A DNA stretch of 64,000 bases from Podarcis raffonei (lineage: Eukaryota; Chordata; Lepidosauria; Squamata; Lacertidae). The notes under the pieces were generated by a model. That model was not told the DNA's origin and searched no databases. It saw only the letters and a program-made list of their open reading frames with translations. Both the position numbers and the translations under genes were made by a program. The DNA lies in assembly GCF_027172205.1 (NCBI RefSeq), contig NC_070615.1, positions 42,950,501 through 43,014,500 on the forward strand, written 5' to 3'. Of the stretch, positions 55,001-64,000 are shown piece after piece; positions within the stretch are counted from its first letter, which is position 1; each line of letters starts with the position of its first letter.

Positions 55001-58000
55001 CACCCCACTTCCTATGCCTTTCAGTAGGAACATACCATGGACCCTCCAGATGTTGCTGCAGTGCAATTTCCATCATCCCAGACTGATGGGAGCTGGACCC
55101 AGCAACATCTGGACAGCCACAGGTTCCCCATCCCTGCTACGGACTTCTAGCATAGATCTTGCTTAAAAGGAAGCCTTCTCTAAAACATGAATCCTGTGGG
55201 AAATTGTCTCTCTTCCCACTTCCTCCCGTTCCCTTTGCTAACTTGCCAAACTTTACGTCATCACATTTAACTACTAGTAGTGCAGCAATATGGCACGCTT
55301 ATTTCACATTTCTTCCACCGGAGGGCAGGCTTTCTCTTGTTGCCTGGTCCCGAGAGTGCCATTTTTCAATTAAGATTGGGACATTTTGTTTCTAAATATC
55401 ATAAATCCACTTGATGTTTGTGCTTTCCAGTTCCCTGTCCCTATGTTAGAATCTGGAGCATATGAAATCAACCACTTACCTTGCTCAGAAGCGTGAGAAA
55501 TTAGGAATATAAATTATTCAGTGTATACTGCTGCTGGAATTTTGATGCGTGAAATTAAGTACATCACACTGAGAGACATCAGTGGATATGGTGTATGGTA
55601 ATATTAGGTGCACTTAGCAGCTTTGTTTATGTTGATAATAGGGTACAGTTAACAATTATGCCTGTTACAAGTTCTTACAAATTATGTGGATGCATGGAGC
55701 AAAAAAGTTGGACGGAAATGATGCCAAAACTTGAATGCATTATTTGGGGGCAGAAGAGAGATTATGGTTTCCTGGCATATTATAAACAGTCTACTTATGC
55801 TATTTACTGTCCCTTAAAAAATATATTTAGGAGATTGAGGAACTCTTAGTCAGCTTTTAACTTTTCCACTTTACTTTCTCTTTCAACTTGGCATTCTGAA
55901 AATTCTGATCTCAAAGTGGCATCAAACACACAATTTTTTCTTCCTGCTTCTATCATGTCTGCTGGACATGATACCTAGTATGCTTGCGAGATGGAATAAT
56001 TTGGGAGAACTAGCTGGCCAACATGGGCTGGACTGCTTCAGAATTTGGTCTACCTTCCTATGATATCTCAGGAATTAAATCCCTTGCTCCTCAGCTGTGT
56101 GAACTTTCCGTTTTGCAGGCACTTCTTTTGGTCCTGCCATCATCTGATATGGTGGGCAGGTACCCTGGCAGAAGGCGGCCTTTTCAGTTGTGGCCCCAAG
56201 ACTTTCATGACCCACTGGGTTTTTAATGGAAAGGAGATGTAGAACTGTGTGCCATCTGCGTTATGATGACAGGAAATTCCAAAACTCTGGATGATGTCCT
56301 CCCAGCAATTTCACGTAGATGTTAAAGACCACAAATGGGTGTGAGCAACACCCGGTGGGGAGGATGGAACCAGAGTCAGAACTGGCACAGGGGCTGAGCC
56401 AGGGAGCGCAGGAGATTAATGATCTTGGAAGGGAGCTGTTAACCCAGCAAATGTCCAGAAAAGACATAGAGACTGCCACTCCATCTCTACTGTGTCACTG
56501 CTTGCAGTGGCATCTTTTTCCTCCTCCCACATAGACCCTTCTAAATAGAGCCCAGGGGATAGAGCTTTCTTGGCAACCAGATGAATGTTCTTCTGGTGAC
56601 TTTGGGACTTCCCATGAGCTCTCTTGCCACCTTCGCTCCTGAGGTCTAAGTTTGGTGTTGGAGAAATTGGTGATTAAGGCCGGACTTAAAATGGGGAGAC
56701 AGATGAGGTGTCTCTTAGGCTGCCCTTGAACTACTGTGGGTTCCTCCTGGTCTTCAGCTGGAATAAGGTTATCTGCATCTTCCTCTGCAGAGGTCTCTAG
56801 GATGCGTGTTAGATGGGATCCTGCTACTAGGGGATAGAATAAAACTATGTGGGGCAGGCCTAGGAGGCCTGTAGCACCACACTGAGCCAGTGTGGTGTAG
56901 TGGTTAAGAGCGGTGGACTTGTAATCTGGTGAACTGGGTTCGATTCCCCGCTCCTCCACATGCAGCTGCTGGGTGACCTTGGGCCAGTCACACTTCTCTG
57001 AAGTCTCTCAGCCCCACTCACCTCACAGAGTGTTTGTTGTGGGGGAGGAAGGGAAAGGAGAATGTTAGCCGCTTTGAGACTCCTTAGGGTAGTGATAAAG
57101 CGGGATATCAAATCCAAACTCTCTTCACTTCCAGGAAGTGCCCACCATTCATCAGTTCCTTTCAGCCACATCCTAGAAAGGCACTTCTGGAGATATTATT
57201 GCCAATGATATTGAAAGTTGCAGAGGTCCATCGAAATAATACTATTTATATGCCGCCCATCTGACTGGTTTGCCCCAGCCACTCTAGGCAGCTTCCAACA
57301 ATTATAAAATCGTGGTGAGACATCAAACATTAAAAAGTTCCCAATATAGGGCTGACTTCATATGTCTTATAAAAGTCAGATCATTGTTTATTTCCTTGAC
57401 ATCTGATGGGAGGGCATTGAGCTCCTAGTCCACCAAATGTTGTATTATGCTTCTATATTGGTTGGAAGCTGCCCAGAGTGACTGGGGCAACCCAGTCTGA
57501 TGGATGGGGTACAGATAATAAAATTATTAGTAGTAGTATTATTAAATGTTCCTGGACTCTTAACTTCCATCAGGCTCAGGCAGGGGGTAATGGGAGAGGT
57601 AGCCTTTTTCCCCTGTAAACCGTTTTGAGGTGTGTGTTTGTTTTACGATCAAGGGGCATATAAATTTCATGAAATAAATAAATATCCATCAACATCTGGA
57701 AGGCCGCCAGTCCCTCATTCCTGATCTAGATAATCACGTTGTCCTAAAATACCTTGAGGTGTCACTGTGTGCTCAAGCACTGCATAAAAACACTGCCGTG
57801 TTGTAGCCAGTTGCAAAGACGACAATAATGTTTTCTTCTTCTTTTTTGCAGGCCAGTAACGGGCAGTGGTACCAGATGAATGACTCCACCGTCTCAAACA
57901 GTGACATCAGGACTGTATTGAATCAGCAAGCCTACGTGCTTTTTTATATCAGGTAATGCCAAATGCAAGTTGATTTCCCTTGCACTGTGCCTGCATCACT

Positions 58001-61000
58001 GTTAGTTACGTCTAAAGCCTTTTGGTTTTTGAGAAATTATTCCTAATTCAAGGGCTGAAATTGGGTCAAGCAGAAAGAAGGTCTGCCTACTGGAAGAATT
58101 CTGGGTGGTTTGCCATAGATCAGCAAGGGTTTCCGACTACCAAAGATTGTAGCAGCAGCAGGAGCAAGCAAAAATGTGCTGGTTTTTTAAAAATGTGCTG
58201 GTTTCTTCTGCCTTACTTGTCTCTGAAACACATGTGCTAACTGCTGTCTTTCTCACCAAGCCTTCCTGTAACTCTGTTGGCCAGTGTTAGTACATCTGGT
58301 TCAACCACCTTAAATACCACAACTGTGTACTTGGCTCCAGTTGGTAGACATTGGGTTTCTAGTTAAAAAAGGAAGATTTCCACAAAGTTGAAGTTTACCC
58401 ATTCTTGGCTTAACTTAAAGCCTGTTAGCCAGACAGTTCTAGTCACTGGATACAAATACCCTTCTGCACGCACTGACTCTTCGGCATCTGGCACACGGAT
58501 TTTGGGGGAGGTGGTTCAGGCAGAGGCAGAAACCGACCAGCATTTGCTGTTTAGCCAGTTGGGTAACCTAAATTGGTTGACATCCCTCTGCAGTCATTAT
58601 GGGGTGTTGCCTTGCAAGGAGTGAAAGCGGTTTTGCAAATACATCAAAAACATGTTATCTGTCTTCCCTTTTCTGTTCTTTGGACAACTTGTGTAGCAAG
58701 TCTGCGATGGTGTTTTGACAGCTGCTGCTAGCCATAGCAGTGTGGTGTAGTGGTTAGAACGTTCGACTCGGACTGAAAGCATGAGAGACAAATAAGTCAT
58801 AGGAGCCCTAGGGAGAATTTCATGGTAGAAATAGGTTTGTGCAAAGAAAGAAAGAAAGAAATTTAGTCAACAAATGTGGATCAATATGTCTTTTATTTGT
58901 TAGGTCCCATGACATGAAAAATGGCGGCGAACACATTCATTCCGTTCACACTCCTGGGCAGTCTTCTCCTCGACCTGTTATCAATCAGCGGGTGGTCAAT
59001 AAGCAGACTGCGCCAGGGTTTATTGGACCACAACTACCCCCTCACATGATTAAGGTACTTCTCTCTTCTGAAGCCAATGGCATAAAGGTAGCAGGTTAGG
59101 CAGCAAGGGTTCACTGAAATCTTGTAGCTCTGAAAGTTATTGTTACTGCTCTGTGCCTCTTTTTGCAATGCATGTGAAACACCTGGTAAGTAAATGTTGC
59201 AACATTTACAGAAATTTTGCTCTCAAACAAGTACAGTTGTACATCGGCTCCCAAACGCCTTAGGAGTCGAACGTTCCGGCTCCTGAACAATCAAAAACCA
59301 GGAGTGAGTGTTCTGGTTTTCGAACGTTCTTTTGGAAGCCGAACTTCCTGCAGCCACTCAGAAGCCACACTTTGGAAGTCAAACGTTTTGGAAGTCGAAT
59401 AAACTTCCAGAACGGATTCTGTTCGACTTCCGAGGTACGACTCTAGTGGAAATCTGGGTTTTTGATACAACAAATTATGTACATTTGTTGCTCTAATGCA
59501 GGGGTAGGGGATCTATTTCAGTCTGAGGGCCACACTCCTTTCTGGGCAGCCTTCCAAGGGCCACATACCAGTGGGTGGAGCCAGATATGAAAGTGGGTGG
59601 AGCAACAAGTGTAAATTTTGCCTTTCTGCTGTAAGCTAGTTTCTACATAGGCTTCGCTTTCTCAGAAGATTTCTTTTTCATCATTGTAGAATTCAAATCA
59701 TTTGAATGGAACAGCATCCCTGAAAGAAACTCCCAGCGGTTCTGTGGCAATCGCTAGTAACGTCACCCTCACCAGGCCTTCGTCTGCTCCTCCGGCCATG
59801 TCTATCCCAAACTGGACGATGAACAGGCCTACCACCGCCGCCACTCCAGACCCTTCCAAGAAGCAAAAAATAACCATCAGTATTCACAACAAGCTGTCCG
59901 CTCGCCAAAGTGTCTCTCACGCCAGCTGTACCTTGGACAACCCCAGCAAGCCTGCCCCGTCCTCAACCATTTCCAGCCCTGCTGCTGTGCAATCTACCTC
60001 AAGCGCACCTGCCGTCTCGGCTCCTAACCAAGTCCCCAAGCAAATGCCTCCGAGCGAACCTTGCTCCAAGTTGGTAGTGAATGGCAAGTCCAAGCTGAAC
60101 CCGAGCACGTTGGTCCCTTACGGGGCAGAATCTTCTGAAGACTCCGACGAGGAGTCCAAAGGACTGGTGAAAGAGAACGGCCACGCTGCCCCTCTCAACG
60201 GCATTCTAGCTGAAAATGCAGCCAGCGCATTGGAGGGCTCTTGTTTGTCGTGTCACAACGCCGAGAAGGAGGCTCCGCAGCACGAAGCGCCGAAAAACAT
60301 TACCGTTCTTGTTTCCATTAGCATAAATGATACCCCTAAACAAAACGGACAGATATGCAACGATTCCACTAGCCAAGCAAAGCCTGCTAAATCAGCCGAA
60401 AACCCGTTCTCCAAAGCAAATGGGTTGCCTGGGAAAGTGAGTATTTTTCCTCTCCAGCTTCTGTGGCTCAGTGCAGGTGTGATGCCAGCTCCCTTCAAAC
60501 CATGGCCTGCAAAGTCTGTGGTCTAGGGTGTGGTCTTGAAGTCCCATGATGCAACAGTGTTGTTGAAGCTAGGAGGGTCTGAGTGTAGTTGGGGCCTGGA
60601 TGAGAGACTGCCTGGGAATCCTGTGCACACAGCTTTGTGTTCTATGGAAGGAAGGCTGGATACAAATAAACTTGAAGCTGTTGATAGCAAGACCCATGCT
60701 CCTTTCCTTCTGCACTGTGGCATGAATTCTTTCTCCCCTCTCCCTTTGTAGATCTTACCTGTGCTTTGGCATTCCATGATGCTAACAGTGGCGGCTAGCG
60801 CTAATCAGTTTCCCTCTTAATTGGGGTTTGTAAATCCACTTCATATTCCAGCTGGGATGGGAGTCCTGGTGCAGCCTTAACCATGGTTGGCGCTGGTGTA
60901 GACAACCACGGCTAATCTAGGAAGGGCAGAGGTTATCCATCCTTGCTGGGCAGTGAGCATTTCTGGGGCAACTTCCCAGATTCCAAACCACCATTCCGTC

Positions 61001-64000
61001 TGCATCAGACTTGTGGCTTATCAGCATGGCTGTGGGGATACCCCACACACCTGCCATTGCATTACGACAGCCTTCCATAACCTGGTACAACTCCCATCAG
61101 ACACAGCTACCATGGCCAGAGTTCAGGGATGACTGAGTTGTAGTCCAAACCGTCCCACAAGTGAAGTTATTGATGTAAGCCAATAGGCAGAGTTGGTTGG
61201 GTTGTGTAGTTCATCTAGATGTAAATCAAAACATCTGGAAGGATAGCAAAAGCTGGTGTCATTTACTCGTACTGCAGAATTCGGCTTGGATGAAGACCTT
61301 TGCTTCTTATTCAAGGAGTGCCAAAACAGCTTCAGTGAAGTTAGGAGGCACCACATTAGCAACCCCTTAGCAATACCAAGCTCAGCAGACCAGGGCTCTG
61401 TATAAGGCAGCTACTTAAAACTCCTTTTGCCTTTTCTAGTTGGTGTTTATTGAGCATGGTACTTGGTGGGAGCCAGTCTTAGCTAATACGTCTCTTAACC
61501 ATGTGAGGAAGGAAGGCAATTTGTTTCTCACAAGCACTTAAAGCACCGTATTTTTTGCCCTATAGGACGCACTTTTCCCCCTCCAAAAATGAAGGGGAAA
61601 TGTGTGTGCGTCCTATGGGGCGAATGCAGGCTTCAGGAAGCTATCCGCAAGCCGTGGGAGCCCGCGAGAGTTCCCCCTGGGCTCCCCCGGCTTGCGCAGA
61701 GCTGCCTGCATCCCAAAGCCCCGGCGCTGAGCGGTTGCGCCGGGGCTTCGGGTAGCTCTGCGCAAGCCACGGGATGGCTCCCCCGGCTTGCGCAGAGCTG
61801 CCTCTTATCCCGACGCCCCGGCGCGCTGAGCAGTCGCGTCGGGGCTTCGGGTAGCTCTGCGCAATCCGCGGGAGGGCTCCCCCGGCTTGCGCAGAGCTGC
61901 CTCTTATCCCGACGCCCCAGCGCGCTGAGCAGTCGCGCCGGGGCTTCGGGTAGCTCTGCGCAATCCGCGGGAGGGCTCCCACGGCTTGCGGAGAGCAGCC
62001 TGTTCTCGGGTCGGGGGAAGCTCGGGCTTCCCCAGCCTCGCGCCTTGGGGGGGGAAATAATTTTTTTTCCTTTATTCCCCCCCCCCCAAAAAACTAGGTG
62101 CGCCTTATGGGCCGGTGCGCCCTATGGGGCGAAAAATACGGTAGTTGTTGTCCCTATTGGTTGATACTGCATGTTAACCTTATTTGTTTTCAATAATAGG
62201 GTGTGCCTACAGCTTTGCCCCCAGTCCCTGAAGACAGGATCTTAGACTCTTTCAGATACAATCAACTGAAAACCTCATCGGGGGAAATAAGGTAAAGCAC
62301 ATGTGCTTTTTCCAATACGCTTTCCTTCAGACGCATGTGTTTTCACACAGTATATTGCCAATGCCTAGTTCTGTAGGATCTGCAGCCATTTGTTTGGAAA
62401 TAAGTGCAGGGTTTGTAGAAATCAGAGCTTAATCTTTGGGCTGTGCCTTCTCTTCAACAGCATCTGGTGTTGTGCACCTTATGCTAATATACTCCAGAAA
62501 GTAGTTCTATGTAATTGTCCTGAAATCAGTCTAAACAGGATCTCTCTCGAGATTTTTAAAGCTTGGGCAACATTGAGCATTTAAAACAGGGATGGGGACC
62601 TTTGTCTTTCCAGATGTTGATGGACTCCAACTCTTATCAGGCGCAGCCGATAATGGGCTTTGCAGTCCAGCAACATCTGGAAGGCTACATTCCTGATGTA
62701 AATTAGTGACCCAAAGACTTCATTTTAAGACAGACTGTATTGCGTGACTAAATAGAATTGTATGAGCTATGGTAGAACAAATTCTTTCTCGATTGTGGCA
62801 AGCTACCATCTCTTCTTTCATTCCTTTAAAAGAACACAAGTCTTTGGAGCATTTATACCTTGTGGGATTTAATGTTCTATCAACAGTGGTGCTCCAAGGC
62901 AGATTTCTGAAAATTCTGCTTCAGTGTAAGATTGGCCCAGTCAGTTAGCGCATCACAGTAAACTTATAGGGGGGGGGGGAGGAGTTAAATGCAGAGTTGA
63001 TTGGTTTTTCAAAAACAGCATTGTAACGATACGTAGAGCAAACATGAATTATAAAGGAAAATGAAAACATAGAAGCAAAGCATGTAAGTTCATAATATCA
63101 TCAGAAAATTAGACCTGAACCATAGTTAATAGTTTACCATGATTGCCCCTTTCTGGTTTGTTTTGAGGCTTCCATTTGTGCTGTAAGGAAACAACCCAAC
63201 CCCCTGGGTTAACATAATGTCCAAAGCAGGGATTGTGTTTGTTCTACTCCCAATAAATGATGATCAGTAAGCCAAGGGGGGGAAATAAATCTTTGCTACG
63301 TATTGTGGTTTGTTGAGGCAAAATAAAGCATGATCCCTGGTTTAGACATGACACTAAAGTAGGGATCACAGTTAGACATTACCTGTGGTTTACTGTGACA
63401 TGTGAATAAAGTTACTGTGTCCACACAATAAGAGAGTTCCTAAAACCATCTTGGTACGTGTACTTTATATTGCGACTTTTATTCTGCTTTGAGAGAAGTG
63501 CTTTCCAGAAGCCGAAAAAAGTGTGAAGGTATATGTAATGTTTGCTATATATTTGTTTTTCTGGTCAGTGGCATCTCTCTCTTTCTCATGTGCAGCGGTA
63601 GTGGAACAGAAAAAACAGACGGCCCTTCTGAAGAGGGAGCCAGTACTCTTCCCAACAACATCCAGACTCATTTGGCCCCTTCAGACCCTGAAATCACCTC
63701 TACGACAGAAGACCCCTGTGAAAGGACTGTTGCCAAAACAGAGAGCACGCCTCTTGAGAGTGATGGGCAGCACGACCCTAAATCCAGTTCGTTGGGGGCA
63801 GAAGAAGACTTCCCTAGGGAAGGTGACGTGGAGGACCATCCTGAACAGATGAGGGGACCAAAAGAAGGGAAAGCAGTTTGGGAAAAGAGCCCTGAGCCTG
63901 TCAGGGGAGCAGCAGAAAAGGGGGTGCCTAGCCCCCTCTTTACAAGGTCCGACGGTGAATGTAGTTCTCCAAAGCTTGCCACTGTAAACGTGGCAGAAAA
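41185..64000 (+). CDS. USP42: USP42, ubiquitin-specific protease, 13 or more coding exons, runs off window end
   Basis: Cysteine deubiquitinase of the USP family, nuclear in mammals and reported to act on p53 and histone H2B. Exons: 41185-41434 (ATG at 41194), 42754-42957, 43534-43644, 44194-44296, 44399-44466, 44586-44656, 46277-46359, 47340-47451, 47987-48127, 57852-57952, 58904-59054, 59690-60436, 62200-62291, 63596-64000+. All join in frame, 876 residues so far (human about 1,300). Start [11 protein letters not shown] equals human MTIVDKASESS. Catalytic features: Cys box [10 protein letters not shown] (C121), zinc-knuckle pairs KCMNC and KCSKCKK, and the His box [11 protein letters not shown] (H372) with NDS (D389). 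The tail is Ser/Pro-rich and acidic with [16 protein letters not shown]. Catalytic residues are all present. The final exon continues outside; the frame is open to the last base. Confidence 0.96.
41194..41434 (+). CDS. USP42: USP42 coding exon 1
   Basis: Acceptor TTTTACAG, nine 5' UTR bases, then ATG ACC ATA GTT GAC AAG. 80 codons plus one base; donor T|GTAAGT. Confidence 0.95.
41435..42753 (+). other. USP42 intron with CORE-SINE
   Basis: Contains the CORE-SINE at 42208-42416 and a SINE-like end near 41700-41815 (TGTTGGACTAGATGGGCCAC). No other gene. Confidence 0.6.
42208..42416 (+). mobile_element. CORE-SINE
   Basis: Forward: GTGTGAAGTAGTGGTCAAAG (A box), GAGTTCAAATCCCCATTCAG (B box), core TTGGATCAGTCAGTCACTCT and ACCTCACAGAGTTGTCAGGG, tail CACCTTGAGCTCCTTGGAGG. 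Confidence 0.8.
42754..42957 (+). CDS. USP42: USP42 exon with catalytic cysteine
   Basis: Encodes [34 protein letters not shown], then [18 protein letters not shown]. The Cys of NTCF is the nucleophile. Phase 1 at both ends. Confidence 0.96.
43534..43644 (+). CDS. USP42: USP42 exon
   Basis: Encodes [20 protein letters not shown], then [13 protein letters not shown]. Acceptor CTTTTCAG, donor GTAAGC. Confidence 0.95.
43875..44155. repeat. decayed hAT-like repeat (putative)
   Basis: GACTGTCAGCCCACAGACCA, AATTTGGCCCACCAGGCCG and internal copies of TGATGTCATATGTGATATCA recall hAT-derived repeats. No clear target duplication. Confidence 0.4.
44194..44296 (+). CDS. USP42: USP42 exon
   Basis: Encodes [20 protein letters not shown], then [21 protein letters not shown] is the conserved USP QDAHEF box. 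Confidence 0.96.
44399..44466 (+). CDS. USP42: USP42 exon
   Basis: Encodes [20 protein letters not shown] then SR; the human match is [16 protein letters not shown]. Confidence 0.94.
44586..44656 (+). CDS. USP42: USP42 exon (first CxxC pair)
   Basis: Encodes [20 protein letters not shown] then LEIK. CxxC is the first half of the USP zinc site. Confidence 0.95.
44657..46276 (+). other. USP42 intron with nested repeats
   Basis: Around 44800-45330 an old hAT-like repeat (CCCAGGGGCCACATTCC at left, GGGCCACATTTGGCCCCAGG at right) is split by the TTACTCTGAGTAGA family and by a small element at 45060-45165 with ends GGACGTAGCCAGGATTTTTG and GGCTACGCCCATGG. Confidence 0.5.
46277..46359 (+). CDS. 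USP42: USP42 exon
   Basis: Encodes [20 protein letters not shown] then ENAYKCS and AA of Lys. Confidence 0.95.
46735..46806 (+). repeat. LINE-type 3' tail
   Basis: GCTGCCCTGGGCTCCTTTGG then GTGGGATATAAGTTGAATGA, a common L2/CR1-style end. Confidence 0.5.
47340..47451 (+). CDS. USP42: USP42 exon (second CxxC, LKRF)
   Basis: Encodes [20 protein letters not shown] then [17 protein letters not shown]. With KCS of the previous exon it makes the second CxxC. Confidence 0.95.
47987..48127 (+). CDS. USP42: USP42 exon with catalytic histidine
   Basis: Encodes [47 protein letters not shown]; 47 codons, phase 0. The His of AGHYYCY is catalytic. Confidence 0.96.
48870..48940 (+). repeat. CORE-SINE fragment before a microsatellite
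   Basis: TGTTGGCGATGGACTGTGAA, GGGTTCAAATCTCCACTCAG (B box) and TTGGCCCCGGGCAATTTC; cut off by the CTTT tract. Confidence 0.6.
48944..49072. repeat. (CTTT)n then (CT)n microsatellite
   Basis: About 12 CTTT units followed by about 20 CT units and short TTTTTGTTTC interruptions. Gives Ser/Leu/Phe and Arg/Glu/Lys frames that are not genes. Confidence 0.97.
49086..49195 (+). repeat. tRNA-derived SINE 3' part (family of 13986)
   Basis: CTGGAGAGCTGCTGCCAATC, TGTATACAATACCAAGGTAG and TATACGGCAGCTTCCTAT. Confidence 0.65.
51645..51780. repeat. foldback repeat
   Basis: CCCATCAGCCCCAACAAGCC, GGCCACTGGTCAGGCATGAT and TTGTAGTCCAACAACATCTA. Confidence 0.65.
52783..52885. repeat. foldback repeat, left half
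   Basis: CAGGAATGAGGAACCTGTGG, CTAACTCCCATTGACCCCAG and CCAGCATGGCCGGTGGTCAG. Confidence 0.65.
54194..54258 (-). repeat. CR1-type SINE tail
   Basis: ATAGAATTATAGAGTTGGAA, GGGACCCTAAGGGGTCATCT and CCAACTCCCTGCAGGGTGGC; only the tail end remains. Confidence 0.6.
54905..55015 (-). repeat. CORE-SINE fragment
   Basis: GGATTTGAACCTGGGTCTCC (B box reversed) and GGCACTGCTGCACCCCAC. Confidence 0.5.
55030..55140. repeat. foldback repeat
   Basis: GACCCTCCAGATGTTGCTGC and CAGCAACATCTGGACAGCCA are inverted arms; the right end is GGTTCCCCATCCCTGCT. Confidence 0.75.
56110..56440 (+). repeat. LINE-derived lizard repeat (putative)
   Basis: AGATGTAGAACTGTGTGCCA, GATGTCCTCCCAGCAATTTC and ACGTAGATGTTAAAGACC, a repeat text common in squamates; probably the same long element as 13370 and 57225. 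Confidence 0.45.
56885..57129 (+). mobile_element. CORE-SINE, nearly full length
   Basis: GCCAGTGTGGTGTAGTGGTT (A box), GGGTTCGATTCCCCGCTCCT (B box), core GGTGACCTTGGGCCAGTCAC, CACCTCACAGAGTGTTTGTT, tail CGCTTTGAGACTCCTTAGGG and CGGGATATCAAATCCAAACT. The tail is LINE-like. Confidence 0.9.
57225..57545 (+). repeat. LINE-derived lizard repeat (putative)
   Basis: TATATGCCGCCCATCTGACT, GGTTTGCCCCAGCCACTCTA and TTTATTTCCTTGACATCTGA at left; GTTGGAAGCTGCCCAGAGTG then ATAATAAAATTATTAG, a LINE 3' end, at right. Confidence 0.55.
57852..57952 (+). CDS. USP42: USP42 exon (end of USP domain)
   Basis: Encodes [20 protein letters not shown] then [16 protein letters not shown] holds the third catalytic residue. 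Follows a 9.7-kb intron. Confidence 0.95.
58904..59054 (+). CDS. USP42: USP42 exon
   Basis: Encodes [50 protein letters not shown]; close to human. Confidence 0.94.
59232..59445. mobile_element. TA-flanked MITE, family B
   Basis: TACAGTTGTACATCGGCTCC at left, TCCGAGGTACGACTCTA at right. Interior pairs TTCGAACGTTCTTTTGGAAG and TTTGGAAGTCGAATAAAC. Relative of 5491. Confidence 0.7.
59497..59640. repeat. decayed hAT-like repeat end
   Basis: GCAGGGGTAGGGGATCTATT, GAGGGCCACACTCC and AAGGGCCACATACCAGTGGG; no opposite end seen. Confidence 0.45.
59690..60436 (+). CDS. USP42: USP42 long exon, Ser/Pro-rich tail
   Basis: 249 codons from [17 protein letters not shown] to [12 protein letters not shown]. 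It contains [13 protein letters not shown] and [16 protein letters not shown], both conserved with human. Donor AAA|GTGAGT; sequence read past it is intron. Confidence 0.95.
60437..61544 (+). other. USP42 intron stretch
   Basis: A worn foldback repeat lies around 61080-61235 (CAACTCCCATCAGACACAGC, GAGTTGTAGTCCAAACCGTC) and a SINE end at 61380-61412 (GTATAAGGCAGCTACTTAAA). No gene. Confidence 0.5.
61545..62143. mobile_element. ACCGTATTTTTTGCC MITE carrying a 99-bp GC-rich tandem repeat
   Basis: Left end ACCGTATTTTTTGCCCTATA, right end CCTATGGGGCGAAAAATACG then GTA: inverted copies of about 25 bp. The centre (61690-61990) has GCTTGCGCAGAGCTGCCT-type units starting at 61690, 61786, 61885 and 61984, a period of 96-99 bp. 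Confidence 0.85.
62200..62291 (+). CDS. USP42: USP42 exon
   Basis: Encodes [20 protein letters not shown] then [10 protein letters not shown], like human LPEDKILETFRLSNKLKGST. Acceptor CAATAATAG, donor AG|GTAAAG. Confidence 0.9.
62292..63595 (+). other. USP42 intron stretch
   Basis: Foldback repeat at 62586-62705; the rest looks unique, with a poly-G run at 62971-62980. No gene. Confidence 0.55.
62586..62705. repeat. foldback repeat
   Basis: CAGGGATGGGGACCTTTGTC, CCAGATGTTGATGGACTCCA and GCAGTCCAGCAACATCTGGA; both arms present. Confidence 0.75.
63596..64000 (+). CDS. USP42: USP42 exon, incomplete at window end
   Basis: Acceptor CTCATGTGCAG. The right frame reads [17 protein letters not shown]..., Glu/Pro/Ser-rich and low in conservation. 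It stays open for 134 codons to the edge. The neighbouring open frame that begins at 63523 is not the coding one. Confidence 0.88.

Larger units (their letters stand above)
48128..57851 (+). other. long USP42 intron (9.7 kb)
   Basis: No gene found. Holds a (CTTT)n(CT)n microsatellite, SINE pieces at 48870 and 49086, foldback repeats at 51645, 52783 and 55030, a CR1-type tail at 54194, a CORE-SINE at 56885 and LINE-derived pieces at 56110 and 57225. Confidence 0.7.

Noticed and set aside
61589-62164. 191-codon open frame with repeated [13 protein letters not shown]-type units
   Set aside because: It is the tandem array inside a MITE; open in several frames, no start context, no known domain.
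63523-63852. 109-codon open frame near the window end
   Set aside because: It overlaps the last USP42 exon in a different frame. The frame that follows the CAG acceptor at 63595 and joins the previous exon is the real one.

Overview
This is vertebrate nuclear DNA, almost certainly from a squamate reptile. Genes are split by many introns. The interspersed repeats are lizard-type: tRNA-derived Sauria-type SINEs with a BovB-like tail, a 3' piece of a BovB LINE, a Penelope-like retroelement with a GIY-YIG region, hAT non-autonomous elements and short TA-flanked MITEs. The species cannot be fixed from sequence alone; a lacertid-type lizard is a guess.

Four genes lie in an order that matches, from memory, human 7p22: AIMP2 (+, 3' part, 1-3654), EIF2AK1/HRI (-, complete CDS, 27920 down to 4228, 14 coding exons, 605 aa), ANKRD61 (+, two coding exons inside one EIF2AK1 intron, 8944-12659) and USP42 (+, non-coding first exon ending about 32508, coding exons 41194 to the window end, incomplete). 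AIMP2 and EIF2AK1 converge tail to tail with 573 bp between stop codons. EIF2AK1 and USP42 start divergently from two CpG-rich promoters about 4.5 kb apart. Exon joins were worked out by hand from GT/GC-AG sites, codon phase and protein similarity. All EIF2AK1 and USP42 joins keep frame, and the ANKRD61 join is the least certain.

Roles: AIMP2 is a scaffold of the multi-tRNA-synthetase complex, EIF2AK1 is the heme-regulated kinase that phosphorylates eIF2-alpha, USP42 is a deubiquitinase, and ANKRD61 is an ankyrin protein of unknown role. The neighbourhood is conserved synteny, not an operon.

The most notable observation is in EIF2AK1. The kinase core is intact, but three positions linked to heme sensing in mammalian HRI differ: both Cys-Pro motifs are changed (to Ser-Pro and Trp-Pro), and the N-terminal His-His pair reads Gln-His. 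Other points are a GC-AG intron in AIMP2, a shortened ANKRD61, MITE insertions beside EIF2AK1 exon 1 and between the two convergent genes, and hAT copies with perfect 8-bp target duplications. I found no CRISPR array, operon, LTR provirus or unknown multigene system. The rest is intron or intergenic DNA with decayed repeats.
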